Source: QHXN01 sp032162705 (GTDB lineage: Bacteria > Acidobacteriota > Blastocatellia > Pyrinomonadales > Pyrinomonadaceae). From it: 64,000 nucleotides of DNA. The stretch is from positions 1 through 64,000 of the forward strand of contig JAVRON010000097.1 of the NCBI GenBank assembly GCA_032162705.1, written 5' to 3'. The notes under the pieces were generated by a model, which saw only the letters and a list, made by a program, of their open reading frames with translations, searched no databases and was not told where the DNA came from. Position 1 is the stretch's first letter. Each line of letters starts with the position of its first letter. Below, in pieces: positions 25,713 to 34,660 of this stretch. The position numbers were made by a program, and so were the translations under genes.

Positions 25713-25850
25713 AGAGACTAGAGGCTAGAGGCTAGAGACTAGAGGCTAGAGGCTAGAGGCTAGAGACTAGAGGCTAGAGACTAGAGACTAGAGGCTAGTT
25801 AAGGCAAGCCACTCTTAACTAGCCTCTAGTCTCTAGCCTCTAGCCCCTAG
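25713..25850. repeat. Heptamer-repeat hairpin (TAGAGGC type)
   Basis: About twelve TAGAGGC/TAGAGAC heptamers (25713-25799) face their reverse complements (25817-25850). The right arm encodes, on the minus strand, the last residues LGARG and the stop codon of the hydrolase gene. Confidence 0.87.
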
Positions 25851-26948
25851 TATGCGGCAGAAATCGACAACGCGGTTCTCGGCCCAGTGCCGGTCTTCGC
25901 CTTCGGTAGGTGTCGAGACGAAGCCGACATGGCCGCCGCGTTCGGTGATGACGAGCAGCACGTCCGGGTTGGCGGCGATCTCAGGGTCAGAGAACGAGTG
26001 TGAAGGGATGATCGGGTCGTCCGACGAGTGGAGGATGAGCGTCGGGACTCGTATGTCACGTATGACGTGGAGCGAGCTTGTGCGCTCGTAGTATTCCGCT
26101 GCATCGCGATAGCCGCCGTGCGGCGCTGTGTAACGCTCGTCGAACTGGCGTATGGTACGCACGCGGCGCAGGTCGTGCGTATCGTAGAGGCCGGGGTGGA
26201 GGCGGCTTTTTCGATGGACGCGTCGGCGCAGGCTCCGCACGAAGCTCCAGCGAAAGAGCGCGTTCGCACGCCGCTCGACGGCCGCGGCGCAGGCGTTCAG
26301 GTCAATCGACGGCGAGACGGCGGCGATGCCCGCGAGCGCCGCAGGCGTGTCGGCCCCGTATTCGCCCGCGAGCCGCAGAACCATGTTGCCGCTCATCGAG
26401 AAGCCTGCGACGAAGATAGGCTTGAGTCCTTCGCGCCCGGCCAGCTCTTCAAGCAGCACGTGGCGAATGTCTCCGAGCATCCCGCTGTGATAGAGCGTGC
26501 TGGCGAGATGCTCTGTGCCGCCGCAGTTGCGCATGTTCATGCCGACGACGTTGAACCCCGCGCGGAAAGCTTTCTGCGCCGTGCCGAGGACGTAGAGCGA
26601 GTCGCTTGAGCCTTCAAGCCCGTGCAGGAGCAGGAGCGTCGGCGCATCGTGTCGCTCGCTCTGCCAGCGACACTTGAGGAGTACGCGCGCGCCCGGCTCG
26701 ACTTCGACGAGGCGCGACTCGTAGAGGCCGCGCTCGGTTTGAATGAACCTGTAACGCGGGAGGCGAAGCGTGGCGATGATGGTCTGTGCGTGGCCGCCGG
26801 GGAAGAGCGTGTGCGGCGAGAAGGGTTTCTCGCGGAAGTCACGCGCGACCTCGCGGAGTCGCGCGTTCAAGGCTTGCGGAGGGATGTGAGAGGCGGTGAC
26901 TTCCAACCCCGAGTTAGTCAGCCGCCCGCCATTACTGACAGTTTCCAT
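25833..26948 (-). CDS. YheT-type alpha/beta hydrolase
   Basis: A 371-residue alpha/beta-fold hydrolase of the YheT/EMB8 group. It shows the family-specific FPGGHAQTIIATL near residue 50, oxyanion strand LLLLHGLEGSSDS, the MNMRNCGGTEH loop, nucleophile elbow GFSMSGN, acid region LILHSSDDPIIP and the final GGHVGFV catalytic His. Substrates of this group are poorly defined (medium-chain esters or lipids). The C-terminal LGARG is encoded by the flanking heptamer repeat, so the natural C-terminus has probably been replaced. Confidence 0.88.
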   Translation of the reverse strand: METVSNGGRLTNSGLEVTASHIPPQALNARLREVARDFREKPFSPHTLFPGGHAQTIIATLRLPRYRFIQTERGLYESRLVEVEPGARVLLKCRWQSERHDAPTLLLLHGLEGSSDSLYVLGTAQKAFRAGFNVVGMNMRNCGGTEHLASTLYHSGMLGDIRHVLLEELAGREGLKPIFVAGFSMSGNMVLRLAGEYGADTPAALAGIAAVSPSIDLNACAAAVERRANALFRWSFVRSLRRRVHRKSRLHPGLYDTHDLRRVRTIRQFDERYTAPHGGYRDAAEYYERTSSLHVIRDIRVPTLILHSSDDPIIPSHSFSDPEIAANPDVLLVITERGGHVGFVSTPTEGEDRHWAENRVVDFCRILGARG

Positions 26949-27013
26949 CGGCGTCGTGCCTTTACTCTTGGCGACGGTGATTATAGATGAAGGGTGAGCA
27001 TTGCGGAATTCCG

Positions 27014-27214
27014 TTACGCCAGCCGCGTCGGCTCGGAGACGGGCGGGTCTCCCGCGGGCTTGGGTGTGCCTGGCTCGCGCACGGGCGCGGTCGGCTGTGG
27101 GGCGTCGGGCGGGAGCGGCGGCTGCGCTGGCTGCGCCGGGTCGTCCGGATGCGTCGGTGGAAGCTCGGGCTGCTGTGCGGGCTGCGGCGGTTCCGTGTTC
27201 GGGTTGCGACTCAT
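27014..27214 (-). CDS. Small proline-rich protein
   Basis: A 66-residue protein of about 40 percent proline (MSRNPNTEPPQPAQQPELPP ...) with no hydrophobic segment, probably disordered. AGAGGAG lies about 12 nt before the ATG, giving moderate support for translation. No family is recognised. It is close to, but separately transcribed from, the hydrolase gene. Confidence 0.45.
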   Translation of the reverse strand: MSRNPNTEPPQPAQQPELPPTHPDDPAQPAQPPLPPDAPQPTAPVREPGTPKPAGDPPVSEPTRLA

Positions 27215-27454
27215 TAGAAGAATGATCTCCTCTGGTTAGCAGAATGCAAAGACTCTAACACGAATCGGCATTGCGCCACATGCAGAGAGTTTCGACGGCG
27301 AGAATTTAAGTGGAGCGGCGAGTATTCGAGTTGAATTGCGAAGAGACGTGTGCGGCACGCGGGTTGAAAGTGTTGGAGGCCGAAGGGAGCATGCTGGAAG
27401 GGCCTGAGGGGTTGACGCCCTGGCTTTGCGCCTTTGACGAAAAGGAGTCGCGTC

Positions 27455-27865
27455 ATGAACACGATTGTCGTCACATACATCTCGTATCTCTGTCTGAGTA
27501 TCGCGCTCACCATCTGGGTCGCGCAGACTCTACATAAGAACGGGCGCATCTTCCTCGTCGATGTTTTCCACGGCAACGAAGCGCTGGCCGACTCGGTCAA
27601 CCACCTGCTCGTGGTCGGCTTCTACCTCATCAACTTCGGCTACGTGACGCTGGCCTTGAAGATCGGCTATGAAGTTGAAACGGCGCGCGAAGGTATCGAG
27701 GCGCTGTCATGGAAGATCGGGCTGGTGCTGATCGTCCTCGGCGTGATGCACTTCTTCAACCTGCTGGTCTTCAGCCGCATCCGCCGGGACGAGCCTTACG
27801 TCGCCGCTCCGACGCCCGCGAACCCGGAAGCTTACAGGGGCTTCAACGATACGGTCAGCAACTAG
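27455..27865 (+). CDS. Conserved-looking small integral membrane protein
   Basis: A 136-residue protein with three membrane helices (about 5-25, 45-67, 84-104) and a short cytoplasmic tail. ATG 27455 has AAGGAG 8 nt upstream, deciding the start over an in-frame ATG 21 nt earlier. Charged residues flank the helices (LHKNGRIFLVDVFHGNEALADSVNHLLVVG). I do not recognise a named family. A heptamer hairpin follows. Confidence 0.65.
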   Translation: MNTIVVTYISYLCLSIALTIWVAQTLHKNGRIFLVDVFHGNEALADSVNHLLVVGFYLINFGYVTLALKIGYEVETAREGIEALSWKIGLVLIVLGVMHFFNLLVFSRIRRDEPYVAAPTPANPEAYRGFNDTVSN

Positions 27866-27884
27866 GCCGCGCAGACGTTGAACA

Positions 27885-27965
27885 TAGTGACAAGTGATAA
27901 GTGATAAGAAAAGACAGAAGCTCTTTCTTATCACTTATCACTCATCACTCATCACTTATCACTTT
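27885..27965. repeat. Heptamer-repeat hairpin (GTGATAA type)
   Basis: GTGACAA/GTGATAA heptamers (27887-27908) face TTATCAC/TCATCAC heptamers (27927-27963). The right arm encodes the terminal Ser-Asp-Lys-stop of recQ on the minus strand. Confidence 0.87.
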
Positions 27966-30732
27966 CCTTATCAGTGCCGAGACCGGCGGCGCGCTGGAGG
28001 TCTGCGACGACGAAGCGGATCATGCGATAGGTGATATGGCGTGGGAGAGCTTCGCGCAGGGGCTTCAGGCGCTCGGTGCCGATGTGTGCGACCGCCTCTT
28101 CGATCTGCGCACGCGCTTCCGCGGAGACGTGGCGTGACACGTCGAAGGCGCGACCCTGTAGGATGCAGGCGGCGAGATGACCTTCGACGGTGATCTCGGT
28201 CAGAGAGCGCTGCGCGCAAATCTCTTCGACCGTGAGACCCTGCTCGTAGAGCGCAAAGGTCTCGTCCACTGTGCCCGGCTTCGGGGCTGTAACGGACGGG
28301 GTGGCGGAAGAGGAGCGCGAGGTCGTGCGGGAGGAAGAGGGCGCGGTGTAAGCCTTGTCTGAAAAGAGCGTGGGCAGGGACAGCCGGACGCCTGCGCGTT
28401 CGCGCATGACTTCGTTGCCGAGCTGTGTGTTGGAGACGGTCGGGTACGCGCCGCCCGTGACGTGCAGGCAACCGGCGGCGACGAGCGCGTCTACATAGAG
28501 CAGTATCTCGTCCTGAGTCCGTCCGGAGAGAATCCCGTAGGTCGAGAGTTGGTCAAGCCCCGCCTGCGAGAGCCTTGCAGAGCGCGAGCCGCGAAGCGCC
28601 GCCGCCAGCATCGCCTTGCCAAAGCGCCCGCCCATGCGCGCCGCGCACGCGAGAATCTTACGAACGGTCAGAGTCTCTTCTTCCGACAACTCGCGCGGCT
28701 CGGTGACGGCGATTGAGCCGCCGCCGCTGCCGCCGTCGTCGCCTTCATGTTCACCGGCGAAGGGGCCTTCGGCGGCCTCGCGTCGGCGGCGCGAGCGCGT
28801 CTGCGCTGCAAGCTCTTCTTCGAGGTCGAGCGCGACGGGCACATGCTTCATGATGAAGCGGTCGATGTCGCGCACGGGGTCGAGCGGCGGCGAGGTCTTG
28901 CCACGTGAGACAGAGGTCTCGACTCCGTCCGCGTCGAAGTCGCCGGACGTGAAAGCATCGGCAGGGGCGAGGCCGCCGTCTTCCGCGAACGTGTCCGCGC
29001 TGGTGCGCGTGCGCCGCCCCTGCCGGAGACAGTTGCCGCACTTGCCGCAGTCGCTATCGTGCGAGCGGTCGCCGAAGTAGTCGAGGATAAAAGAACGCGA
29101 GCAGTTATCCGTATAGCAGAAGGAGATCATCTCGCGCAGCTTGCGCTGTTCGAGGGCGGCGCGGCGTGCGAGTTCCTCCGGGCGTATGCGTAGGCGCGTC
29201 GCGGGCTGCTCGTCGAGCATCACGACGCCACGCGTGCGGCGTGCAGGCTGATACCTGACGATGCCCGCTTCGGCGAGCGTGGAGAGCGCGCGGCGCATCG
29301 ACGACAACTCCATCCCGAATGTCTCGGCAAAATCGCTTACGTCCAACTCTGTGTCGGCGCGCTCGCTTAGCTCGTGGCCGCCGAGCAGTCCGAAGAGCAC
29401 CTGCTTGAGCTGCGCGCTGCGCCGCGCCGAGACGGCCTCGCGCGCGAGGTGCGGGGGCATGAGCAGGCGCAGCGCGGCGCGATTCTCCGCGCCCGTGCCG
29501 CGTTCGATGTGGCCTGCCTTCTCCAGAGTGATGAGCGCCGACTGCACGGCCATCTCGTTGCGCACGCCCGCGCGGGTGGCGATCTCGCGCGTCGAAAGCT
29601 CGATGCGCTGCTGACGTGTGCCAATGAGCGCCTCGTAAACTTTGGCGATCAGCTCGGGCGGCGGGTAAGAGCCTTCGATGAAGTAGTCCTGCGTGCGCTT
29701 GTCTGCGTAGTTGAAGAGCAGAAGACAGATCGAACGTTTGCCGTCGCGCCCCGCGCGCCCGATCTCCTGATAGTAGGCTTCGATTGAGCCGGGCAGGTGG
29801 AAGTGTACGACGAAGCGTATGTCGGGTTTATCTATCCCCATGCCGAAGGCGTTCGTGGCGACTATGACCTGCGCGCGCCCGGACATGAAGTCGTCCTGCG
29901 CGCGCACGCGTTCCTCGTCCGTCATCCCCGCGTGATAGCCGATGACGGAGAGGCGCGCGTCGCGGAGCTTCTGCGTGATCTGCTCGACGGACTTGCGCGT
30001 CGAGGTATAGACGATGCCGGACTGCCCCGTGTACTCGGTCGCAAGCTGCCGGATACGCGCATACTTCTCGCGCTCCTTCTCTGTGTGGGCGACGCTGAGC
30101 GAGAGGTTCGGGCGGTCGAAGCCGCTGACGAAGGCGCGCGGCTCCGAGAGCTTCAACTGCTCGATGATGTCTGCGCGGACGTAGGGCGTGGCCGTGGCGG
30201 TGAGCGCGACCGTCTGCGGGCTGCCGATCTTTTCGCGGAATGATTGGAGGCGCAGGTAGTCGGGTCGGAAGTCGTGACCCCATTGCGAAATGCAGTGCGC
30301 CTCGTCCACGGCGAAGAGAGAGATTTCGGCGCGCTGCAAGGTCTCGACAAAGTGGTTGCTGCGGAAGCGCTCGGGCGCAACGTAGAGCAGCTTGAAGTCT
30401 CCGCGACGAACGCCCGCGATGCGCTCCTTCTGCTCTTCAAAGTCGAGCGAGCTGTTGATGAAAGTCGCCGGCAGTCCCCGCGCGTGAAGCGCGTCCACCT
30501 GATCTTTCATCAGCGCGATGAGCGGCGAGACGACGATGGTGACGCCTTCGCGCATGAGCGCGGGGAGTTGGAAGCAGAGCGACTTGCCGCCGCCCGTGGG
30601 CATCACGACGACCGTGTCGCTGCCCGAGAGAATCGACTCGACGACCTCGCCCTGACCCTCTCGAAAGCTCTCGAAGCCAAAGAACTTTCTGAGGGCGATG
30701 AGTGCGTCATCCATGTCTGCAGCGTGAGTCAT
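27952..30732 (-). CDS. recQ: RecQ family ATP-dependent DNA helicase, extended form
   Basis: A 3'-5' superfamily 2 helicase for recombination and fork repair. Of 926 residues, about 1-340 are the helicase core: Walker A MPTGGGKS near 44-51, DEAHCISQWGHDFRPDY, LTATATP, and the QEIGRAGRDG motif VI. A RecQ-type zinc site follows near residues 545-580 (CYTDNCSRSFILDYF, then CGKCGNC). Next come a charged linker of about 90 residues, a winged-helix RQC-like domain (about 680-780) and a C-terminal HTH_40-like segment (TVEEICAQRSLTEITVEGHL). No clear HRDC domain. It is longer than E. coli RecQ (about 610). The last SDK and stop are repeat-encoded. Confidence 0.93.
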   Translation of the reverse strand: MTHAADMDDALIALRKFFGFESFREGQGEVVESILSGSDTVVVMPTGGGKSLCFQLPALMREGVTIVVSPLIALMKDQVDALHARGLPATFINSSLDFEEQKERIAGVRRGDFKLLYVAPERFRSNHFVETLQRAEISLFAVDEAHCISQWGHDFRPDYLRLQSFREKIGSPQTVALTATATPYVRADIIEQLKLSEPRAFVSGFDRPNLSLSVAHTEKEREKYARIRQLATEYTGQSGIVYTSTRKSVEQITQKLRDARLSVIGYHAGMTDEERVRAQDDFMSGRAQVIVATNAFGMGIDKPDIRFVVHFHLPGSIEAYYQEIGRAGRDGKRSICLLLFNYADKRTQDYFIEGSYPPPELIAKVYEALIGTRQQRIELSTREIATRAGVRNEMAVQSALITLEKAGHIERGTGAENRAALRLLMPPHLAREAVSARRSAQLKQVLFGLLGGHELSERADTELDVSDFAETFGMELSSMRRALSTLAEAGIVRYQPARRTRGVVMLDEQPATRLRIRPEELARRAALEQRKLREMISFCYTDNCSRSFILDYFGDRSHDSDCGKCGNCLRQGRRTRTSADTFAEDGGLAPADAFTSGDFDADGVETSVSRGKTSPPLDPVRDIDRFIMKHVPVALDLEEELAAQTRSRRRREAAEGPFAGEHEGDDGGSGGGSIAVTEPRELSEEETLTVRKILACAARMGGRFGKAMLAAALRGSRSARLSQAGLDQLSTYGILSGRTQDEILLYVDALVAAGCLHVTGGAYPTVSNTQLGNEVMRERAGVRLSLPTLFSDKAYTAPSSSRTTSRSSSATPSVTAPKPGTVDETFALYEQGLTVEEICAQRSLTEITVEGHLAACILQGRAFDVSRHVSAEARAQIEEAVAHIGTERLKPLREALPRHITYRMIRFVVADLQRAAGLGTDKESDK

Positions 30733-31060
30733 CGGTGTGCGAAAGAAGCTAAATTGTACCGCAAACTCGGGGCGAACGCAGCCGCCGGGCGTGGCAGACA
30801 GTGCCGGTTGATTCTTGAATTCTAAGCGCCAGTTTTTTCACCACCGCAGACACAGAGGAAGCCGAGGAATCACAGAGGATTTGAGATTTAAGATTTAAGA
30901 TTTGAAATTTCAGATTTGAAATCTGTAATCCTCAGCGCCCCCTCGGCTTCCTCAGCGCCTGCGGCGATGAAGTGCTCTTGCACTATCCTCAAGAATGAAT
31001 AGAATCCGCGCGGCGAGCGAGGCTTGCTACGCCGCCGAAGGCCGTCGTAAGCTCGGGTTA
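30733..31060. other. Intergenic inverted-repeat element
   Basis: No gene seen. At 30840-30968 outer arms (CCGCAG.. / ..CTGCGG; GAGGAAGCCGAGG with CCTCGGCTTCCTC) enclose GATTTAA/GATTTGA heptamers (30884-30941) with their own reverse complements. It resembles the 7867-7943 element combined with a heptamer run. Confidence 0.7.
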
Positions 31061-31645
31061 ATGAAACGGACTGAGTGGAAGGCGCGGACGAAGCGCGAGC
31101 TGATGATCGAGGTGTGGGAGCATCTCGACTGCGAGTCGGTGGGCGCGCGCGAGCTTGAGGTCGTGACGGAGGCCGTGCGCGAGCGTTTCGGAGAGGGCGC
31201 GGTTGAGGGCCCCGCGCGCATGGCCCGCGTGCTGGCGGACGAGGGCGCGGAGCTGCGCCACGCAGAGGTGCTCGACGCGGATGTTCGCTGGCGCACGCAA
31301 GACCCTTACGAGGCGATGTTCCGCAACGTGCTGAAGTTCTCGACCTTTGAAGAGGCCGCGCACTCCATCCGTCGTCTCGACAATCTGCGGAAACAGTTCC
31401 AGCGCAAGGGAGACCGCGCGGGGCTGCGTCGCGTCCAGGAGACGGTGCTCAAGGGGAAGCAGCGCGCGCAGATGATCGCGCGCAACCCGTCGGTCAACGA
31501 GCGCAAGCGCGCTGAGAAGAAGGAGATGGCGGAGTGGTTCACGGTCTGGCTCAACCAGCCCGAAATCTTCGAGGACTGGCTCGCTCTCCGGCTCGTCTCG
31601 AAAGACTTCCGCGCACGCTTCCGCGAAGAAGAGGCCGGGACTTAA
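31061..31645 (+). CDS. Conserved hypothetical protein, helical and charged
   Basis: A 194-residue soluble protein, mostly helical and rich in Arg/Glu. ATG 31061 (MKRTEWKARTKRELMIEVWEHL) is chosen because the upstream in-frame part from 30995 looks non-coding. Recognisable blocks are DPYEAMFRNVLKFSTFEEA and MAEWFTVWLNQPEIFEDWLALRLVS. No known domain is seen; nucleic-acid binding is possible from the basic middle (KGKQRAQMIARN) but unproven. Confidence 0.65.
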   Translation: MKRTEWKARTKRELMIEVWEHLDCESVGARELEVVTEAVRERFGEGAVEGPARMARVLADEGAELRHAEVLDADVRWRTQDPYEAMFRNVLKFSTFEEAAHSIRRLDNLRKQFQRKGDRAGLRRVQETVLKGKQRAQMIARNPSVNERKRAEKKEMAEWFTVWLNQPEIFEDWLALRLVSKDFRARFREEEAGT

Positions 31646-31984
31646 AACTTCAACGCGCTATGGAAACGTCAACGGCTCTTTAACTCTTCCACCCTTAACT
31701 CTCCACCCTTCTCTTGCCGGTCACTATCCTTCTCTTGCCGATCACCAAAGCCCTCACGGCTCTCAGTCTGACCTGACCCGGTCGGTCAGGGCCGTTCATC
31801 CTGACCTGAAGGCTCCGGGTTAATTCCACTCCTGCCTCCTAACTCTTCAGCAAATTCACCTGCCTTGCGGTCACAAAGTCTGCGGCACGCCGGATGCAAA
31901 AGTCTCTGCGCGGGTCTGAAGTTTGTGCCGCTTGCATTTGATAGCGCTCAGGCCAACAGAACAAATAAGGGTAGTAGCTAAATA
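31646..31984. other. Intergenic region before the protease pair
   Basis: No gene seen. It holds a direct repeat of CTTCTCTTGCCG[G/A]TCAC (about 31709-31748) and a small CCTGACC/GGTCAGG hairpin (31772-31790). The last 60 nt are AT-rich and probably hold the promoter of the protease gene, though no consensus pair is clear. Confidence 0.4.
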
Positions 31985-34579
31985 ATGAAACCCAACAAAC
32001 CAACATCCCTCGCCACAGGGTTCATCTCGCTCTCGCTAGTCGTTTCGTCCATCGTTGGTGGCGTCCCGGCGAGCCGGGCCCGCGCACAGTCGCGGACGGC
32101 TGCAACGCGACGGAGCGAGGCCGCGTATCCGCTGCTCTCACTCTACGCGAAAGACCTGACGCGGCTGGCACGCCTCGGCAGGCTTCAAGCTTCCGCGGAC
32201 TACGAGGCCGATATCACAAAAGTCGTCGAGGTGCTCACGCGCGACGCAAAGAATAATCCCGTATTGCTCGCCGAATCGGTCGCTGGTTCGGCGGCTGTCG
32301 CCAGAGGCGTCGCGCAGAGAATCGCGGCGGGTCGTGTGCCCGCGCGACTCAATGGTGCGAGCGTCTACAGCCTGAACCGTGACGCGCTGCTCGCCGGTGC
32401 GAAGACGAACGAAGAGTTTGCGTCGCGCCTGCGAGGCGTTCTCGCCGAAGCATCTGGGGCGCGCGGCAAGGTCGTCCTTTTCATGGAAGACCTGCACCAG
32501 TACGTCGGCTCTTACACAGAACGTTCGGCGTCGGACGCCACGCGCGCCGCTATCGAGACAGGGCAGTTGCATCTGATAGGCGCGACGACGAAGGCGATCT
32601 ATGACGAACACATCGCCAAAGATACGGGGCTGGCGAAGCTGTTCCAGCCGCTCAGCCTCCAAGCCGACGACAAAAATTCCGGATCGGATAAGGACGACGA
32701 GACGGCCACAGTCGAGGGCGACAAGCTCTCCCCCGAGCTGCGCGAGATGGTCGCGGGCGCGAAGCCGGGCGGCAAGCGCGTCAGCGTCATCATGCAGGCC
32801 GACGACCTCCAGAATCCTCAGCTCGAAGCCACACTCCGGCGCTACGGCGTCAAGGTGGATTCACGCATGATTCAGTTCGGCGCGCTCCGCGTCGATGTGC
32901 CGTTGAAGGCACTTACGGAGCTGGCGTCGAACGGCGCGACGAACTACATCTCGCCGGACAGGCGCATGCTCACATTCGGCCACGTCACGGCCACGACCGG
33001 CACGGACGCCGTCCGCAACGGCGGGCTTGTCAACGGGCTGCCCGGCACGACGCTCGACGGCACAGGCATCGGCATCGCCGTCCTCGATTCCGGGATAGAT
33101 GTCGCCCACAAGGCTTTTGGCGGCCGAGTCAGATTCAAGAAAGACTTCACGGCGGAGAACACGACCGCGGACAAAGACGCCTACGGGCACGGTTCGCACG
33201 TCGCCAGTGCCGCCGCGGGGGTGAGCGTCACCAGCGGCAATACATACGAAGGCGTCGCGAGAAACGCGGACATCATCAACTTGCGCGTGCTGGACTCGAC
33301 CGGCACGGGCCGCACCTCCGACCTGCTCGCCGCGCTCAACTGGATTCTCAGTCCCGTCGATCCGAACAAGGCAGTCAGCTCTGCCAACCCGACCAACGCG
33401 TCGAAGTACAACATTCGCGTCATCAACATGAGCCTCGGCGCTCCGGCGGTTGATTCCTACAAGAACGACCCTGTGTGCAAGGCCGTCCGTAAGCTCGTTG
33501 ACGCAGGTCTAGTGGTCGTCGCTGCCGCGGGCAACAACGGCAAAGATTCAAAGGGCAACAAGCTCTACGGGCAGATTCACTCGCCGGGCGACGAGCCTTC
33601 GGCCATCACGGTCGGCGCGGTGAACACCTTCGGCACAGACGCGAGGGGCGACGACGGCATCGCCACATACAGCTCGCGCGGGCCGACCCGCGGCTACTAC
33701 ACGGACGCGGCGGGCGCTAAGCACTACGATAACCTGATTAAGCCCGACCTCGTCGCGCCCGGCAACAAGCTTATCTACGCCGAGTCCGACGACAAGGACA
33801 AGCTGAACCTGCTCGTCACGCAGCACCCGGAACTCGATAGCGGCATCAAGGATGACGACAACAGGAAGCTGATGTACCTGTCGGGCACCTCGATGGCGAC
33901 GCCCGTCGTGTCCGGCACGGTGGCGCTGATGCTTCAGGCCAACCCACGGCTGACGCCGAACATGGTCAAGATGATTCTGATGTACACGTCGCAGCAGCTC
34001 GCGGGCTTCAACACGCTCGAACAGGGCGCGGGGCAGCTCAACGTTGAGGGCGCGATACGCCTGGCGAGGCTCGTCCGCACAGACATGTCTTCAAGCACGC
34101 AGCAGGGCGATCCGCTCCTGACGATGAGCATCCTGCCCGACCCGAAGACCTCAATCGCAGGCTATCAGTTCCTCTGGTCGCAGGGCGTCCTGCTCAAGCA
34201 GCGGTACGCGATGGGGACAGACCTCATCGCCAAGTACCAGACGGTCTACGGCACGGGGATGGTGCTCGGCGACGGCATCGTGATGTCGGACGGAATTCTG
34301 ATGTCGGACGGCATCGTGATGTCGGACGGCATACTCATGGGCGACAACATCCTGACCAGCAGCGGCATTCTGATGAGCGACGGTACGCCCTTCATGGCCT
34401 GCGGCATCCTGATGTCTGACGGCATCCTGATGGCGGACGGGACGTTTATGGGCGACGGCATCCTGATGTCTGACGGCATCCTGATGGCGGATGGGATTCT
34501 GATGAGCGATGCCGCGATGCAAGCTATGTCTGCCGCGGTCAACGGCGACGAAGGGCCCGGGATGACCCCGAGGAATTAG
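31985..34579 (+). CDS. Exported subtilisin (S8) with N-terminal pseudo-AAA+ (ClpB-like) domain and hexapeptide repeat tail
   Basis: An 864-residue protein. Order: signal peptide (about 1-35, cleavage near ARAQS); residues about 46-225 that align by eye with the first AAA+ domain of ClpB/ClpA (NNPVLLAESVAGSAAVARG for NNPVLIGEPGVGKTAIVEG, VVLFMEDLHQYVG for the Walker B stretch, HLIGATT for sensor 1, KLFQPL near the sensor 2 side); a linker; an inhibitor-I9-like region (about 264-330); and an S8 catalytic domain with Asp368 (AVLDSG), His402 (GHGSHV), Asn517 (AAAGNN) and Ser636 (SGTSMATP). The tail (about 760-842) is a run of SDGILM-type hexapeptides. The Walker A Lys and Thr are replaced (Ser102, Ala103), so ATP use is unlikely. 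The protease should be active outside the cytoplasm. The next gene is a paralogue without the AAA-like part. Confidence 0.88.
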   Translation: MKPNKPTSLATGFISLSLVVSSIVGGVPASRARAQSRTAATRRSEAAYPLLSLYAKDLTRLARLGRLQASADYEADITKVVEVLTRDAKNNPVLLAESVAGSAAVARGVAQRIAAGRVPARLNGASVYSLNRDALLAGAKTNEEFASRLRGVLAEASGARGKVVLFMEDLHQYVGSYTERSASDATRAAIETGQLHLIGATTKAIYDEHIAKDTGLAKLFQPLSLQADDKNSGSDKDDETATVEGDKLSPELREMVAGAKPGGKRVSVIMQADDLQNPQLEATLRRYGVKVDSRMIQFGALRVDVPLKALTELASNGATNYISPDRRMLTFGHVTATTGTDAVRNGGLVNGLPGTTLDGTGIGIAVLDSGIDVAHKAFGGRVRFKKDFTAENTTADKDAYGHGSHVASAAAGVSVTSGNTYEGVARNADIINLRVLDSTGTGRTSDLLAALNWILSPVDPNKAVSSANPTNASKYNIRVINMSLGAPAVDSYKNDPVCKAVRKLVDAGLVVVAAAGNNGKDSKGNKLYGQIHSPGDEPSAITVGAVNTFGTDARGDDGIATYSSRGPTRGYYTDAAGAKHYDNLIKPDLVAPGNKLIYAESDDKDKLNLLVTQHPELDSGIKDDDNRKLMYLSGTSMATPVVSGTVALMLQANPRLTPNMVKMILMYTSQQLAGFNTLEQGAGQLNVEGAIRLARLVRTDMSSSTQQGDPLLTMSILPDPKTSIAGYQFLWSQGVLLKQRYAMGTDLIAKYQTVYGTGMVLGDGIVMSDGILMSDGIVMSDGILMGDNILTSSGILMSDGTPFMACGILMSDGILMADGTFMGDGILMSDGILMADGILMSDAAMQAMSAAVNGDEGPGMTPRN
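34245..34521 (+). repeat. 18-bp coding repeats (SDGILM hexapeptides), first copy
   Basis: About thirteen hexapeptide units of the pattern [S/G/A]-D-G-[I/T]-[L/V/F]-M, with one interruption containing a cysteine (TPFMACG). The DNA units are 18 bp with variable third bases, so the repeats are kept by protein-level selection or are old. Confidence 0.9.
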
Positions 34580-34660
34580 ACCTTTAAGACAATCGCTCTT
34601 ACTACAAAGACAATCGCTCTTACTACCCGAAGCAATACCGGTCGCAAGAGATAAAAATCA
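34580..34660. repeat. Short direct repeat between the proteases
   Basis: AAGACAATCGCTCTTACTAC occurs at 34586-34605 and again at about 34608-34627. No terminator is seen, so the two protease genes may share a transcript. Confidence 0.7.
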
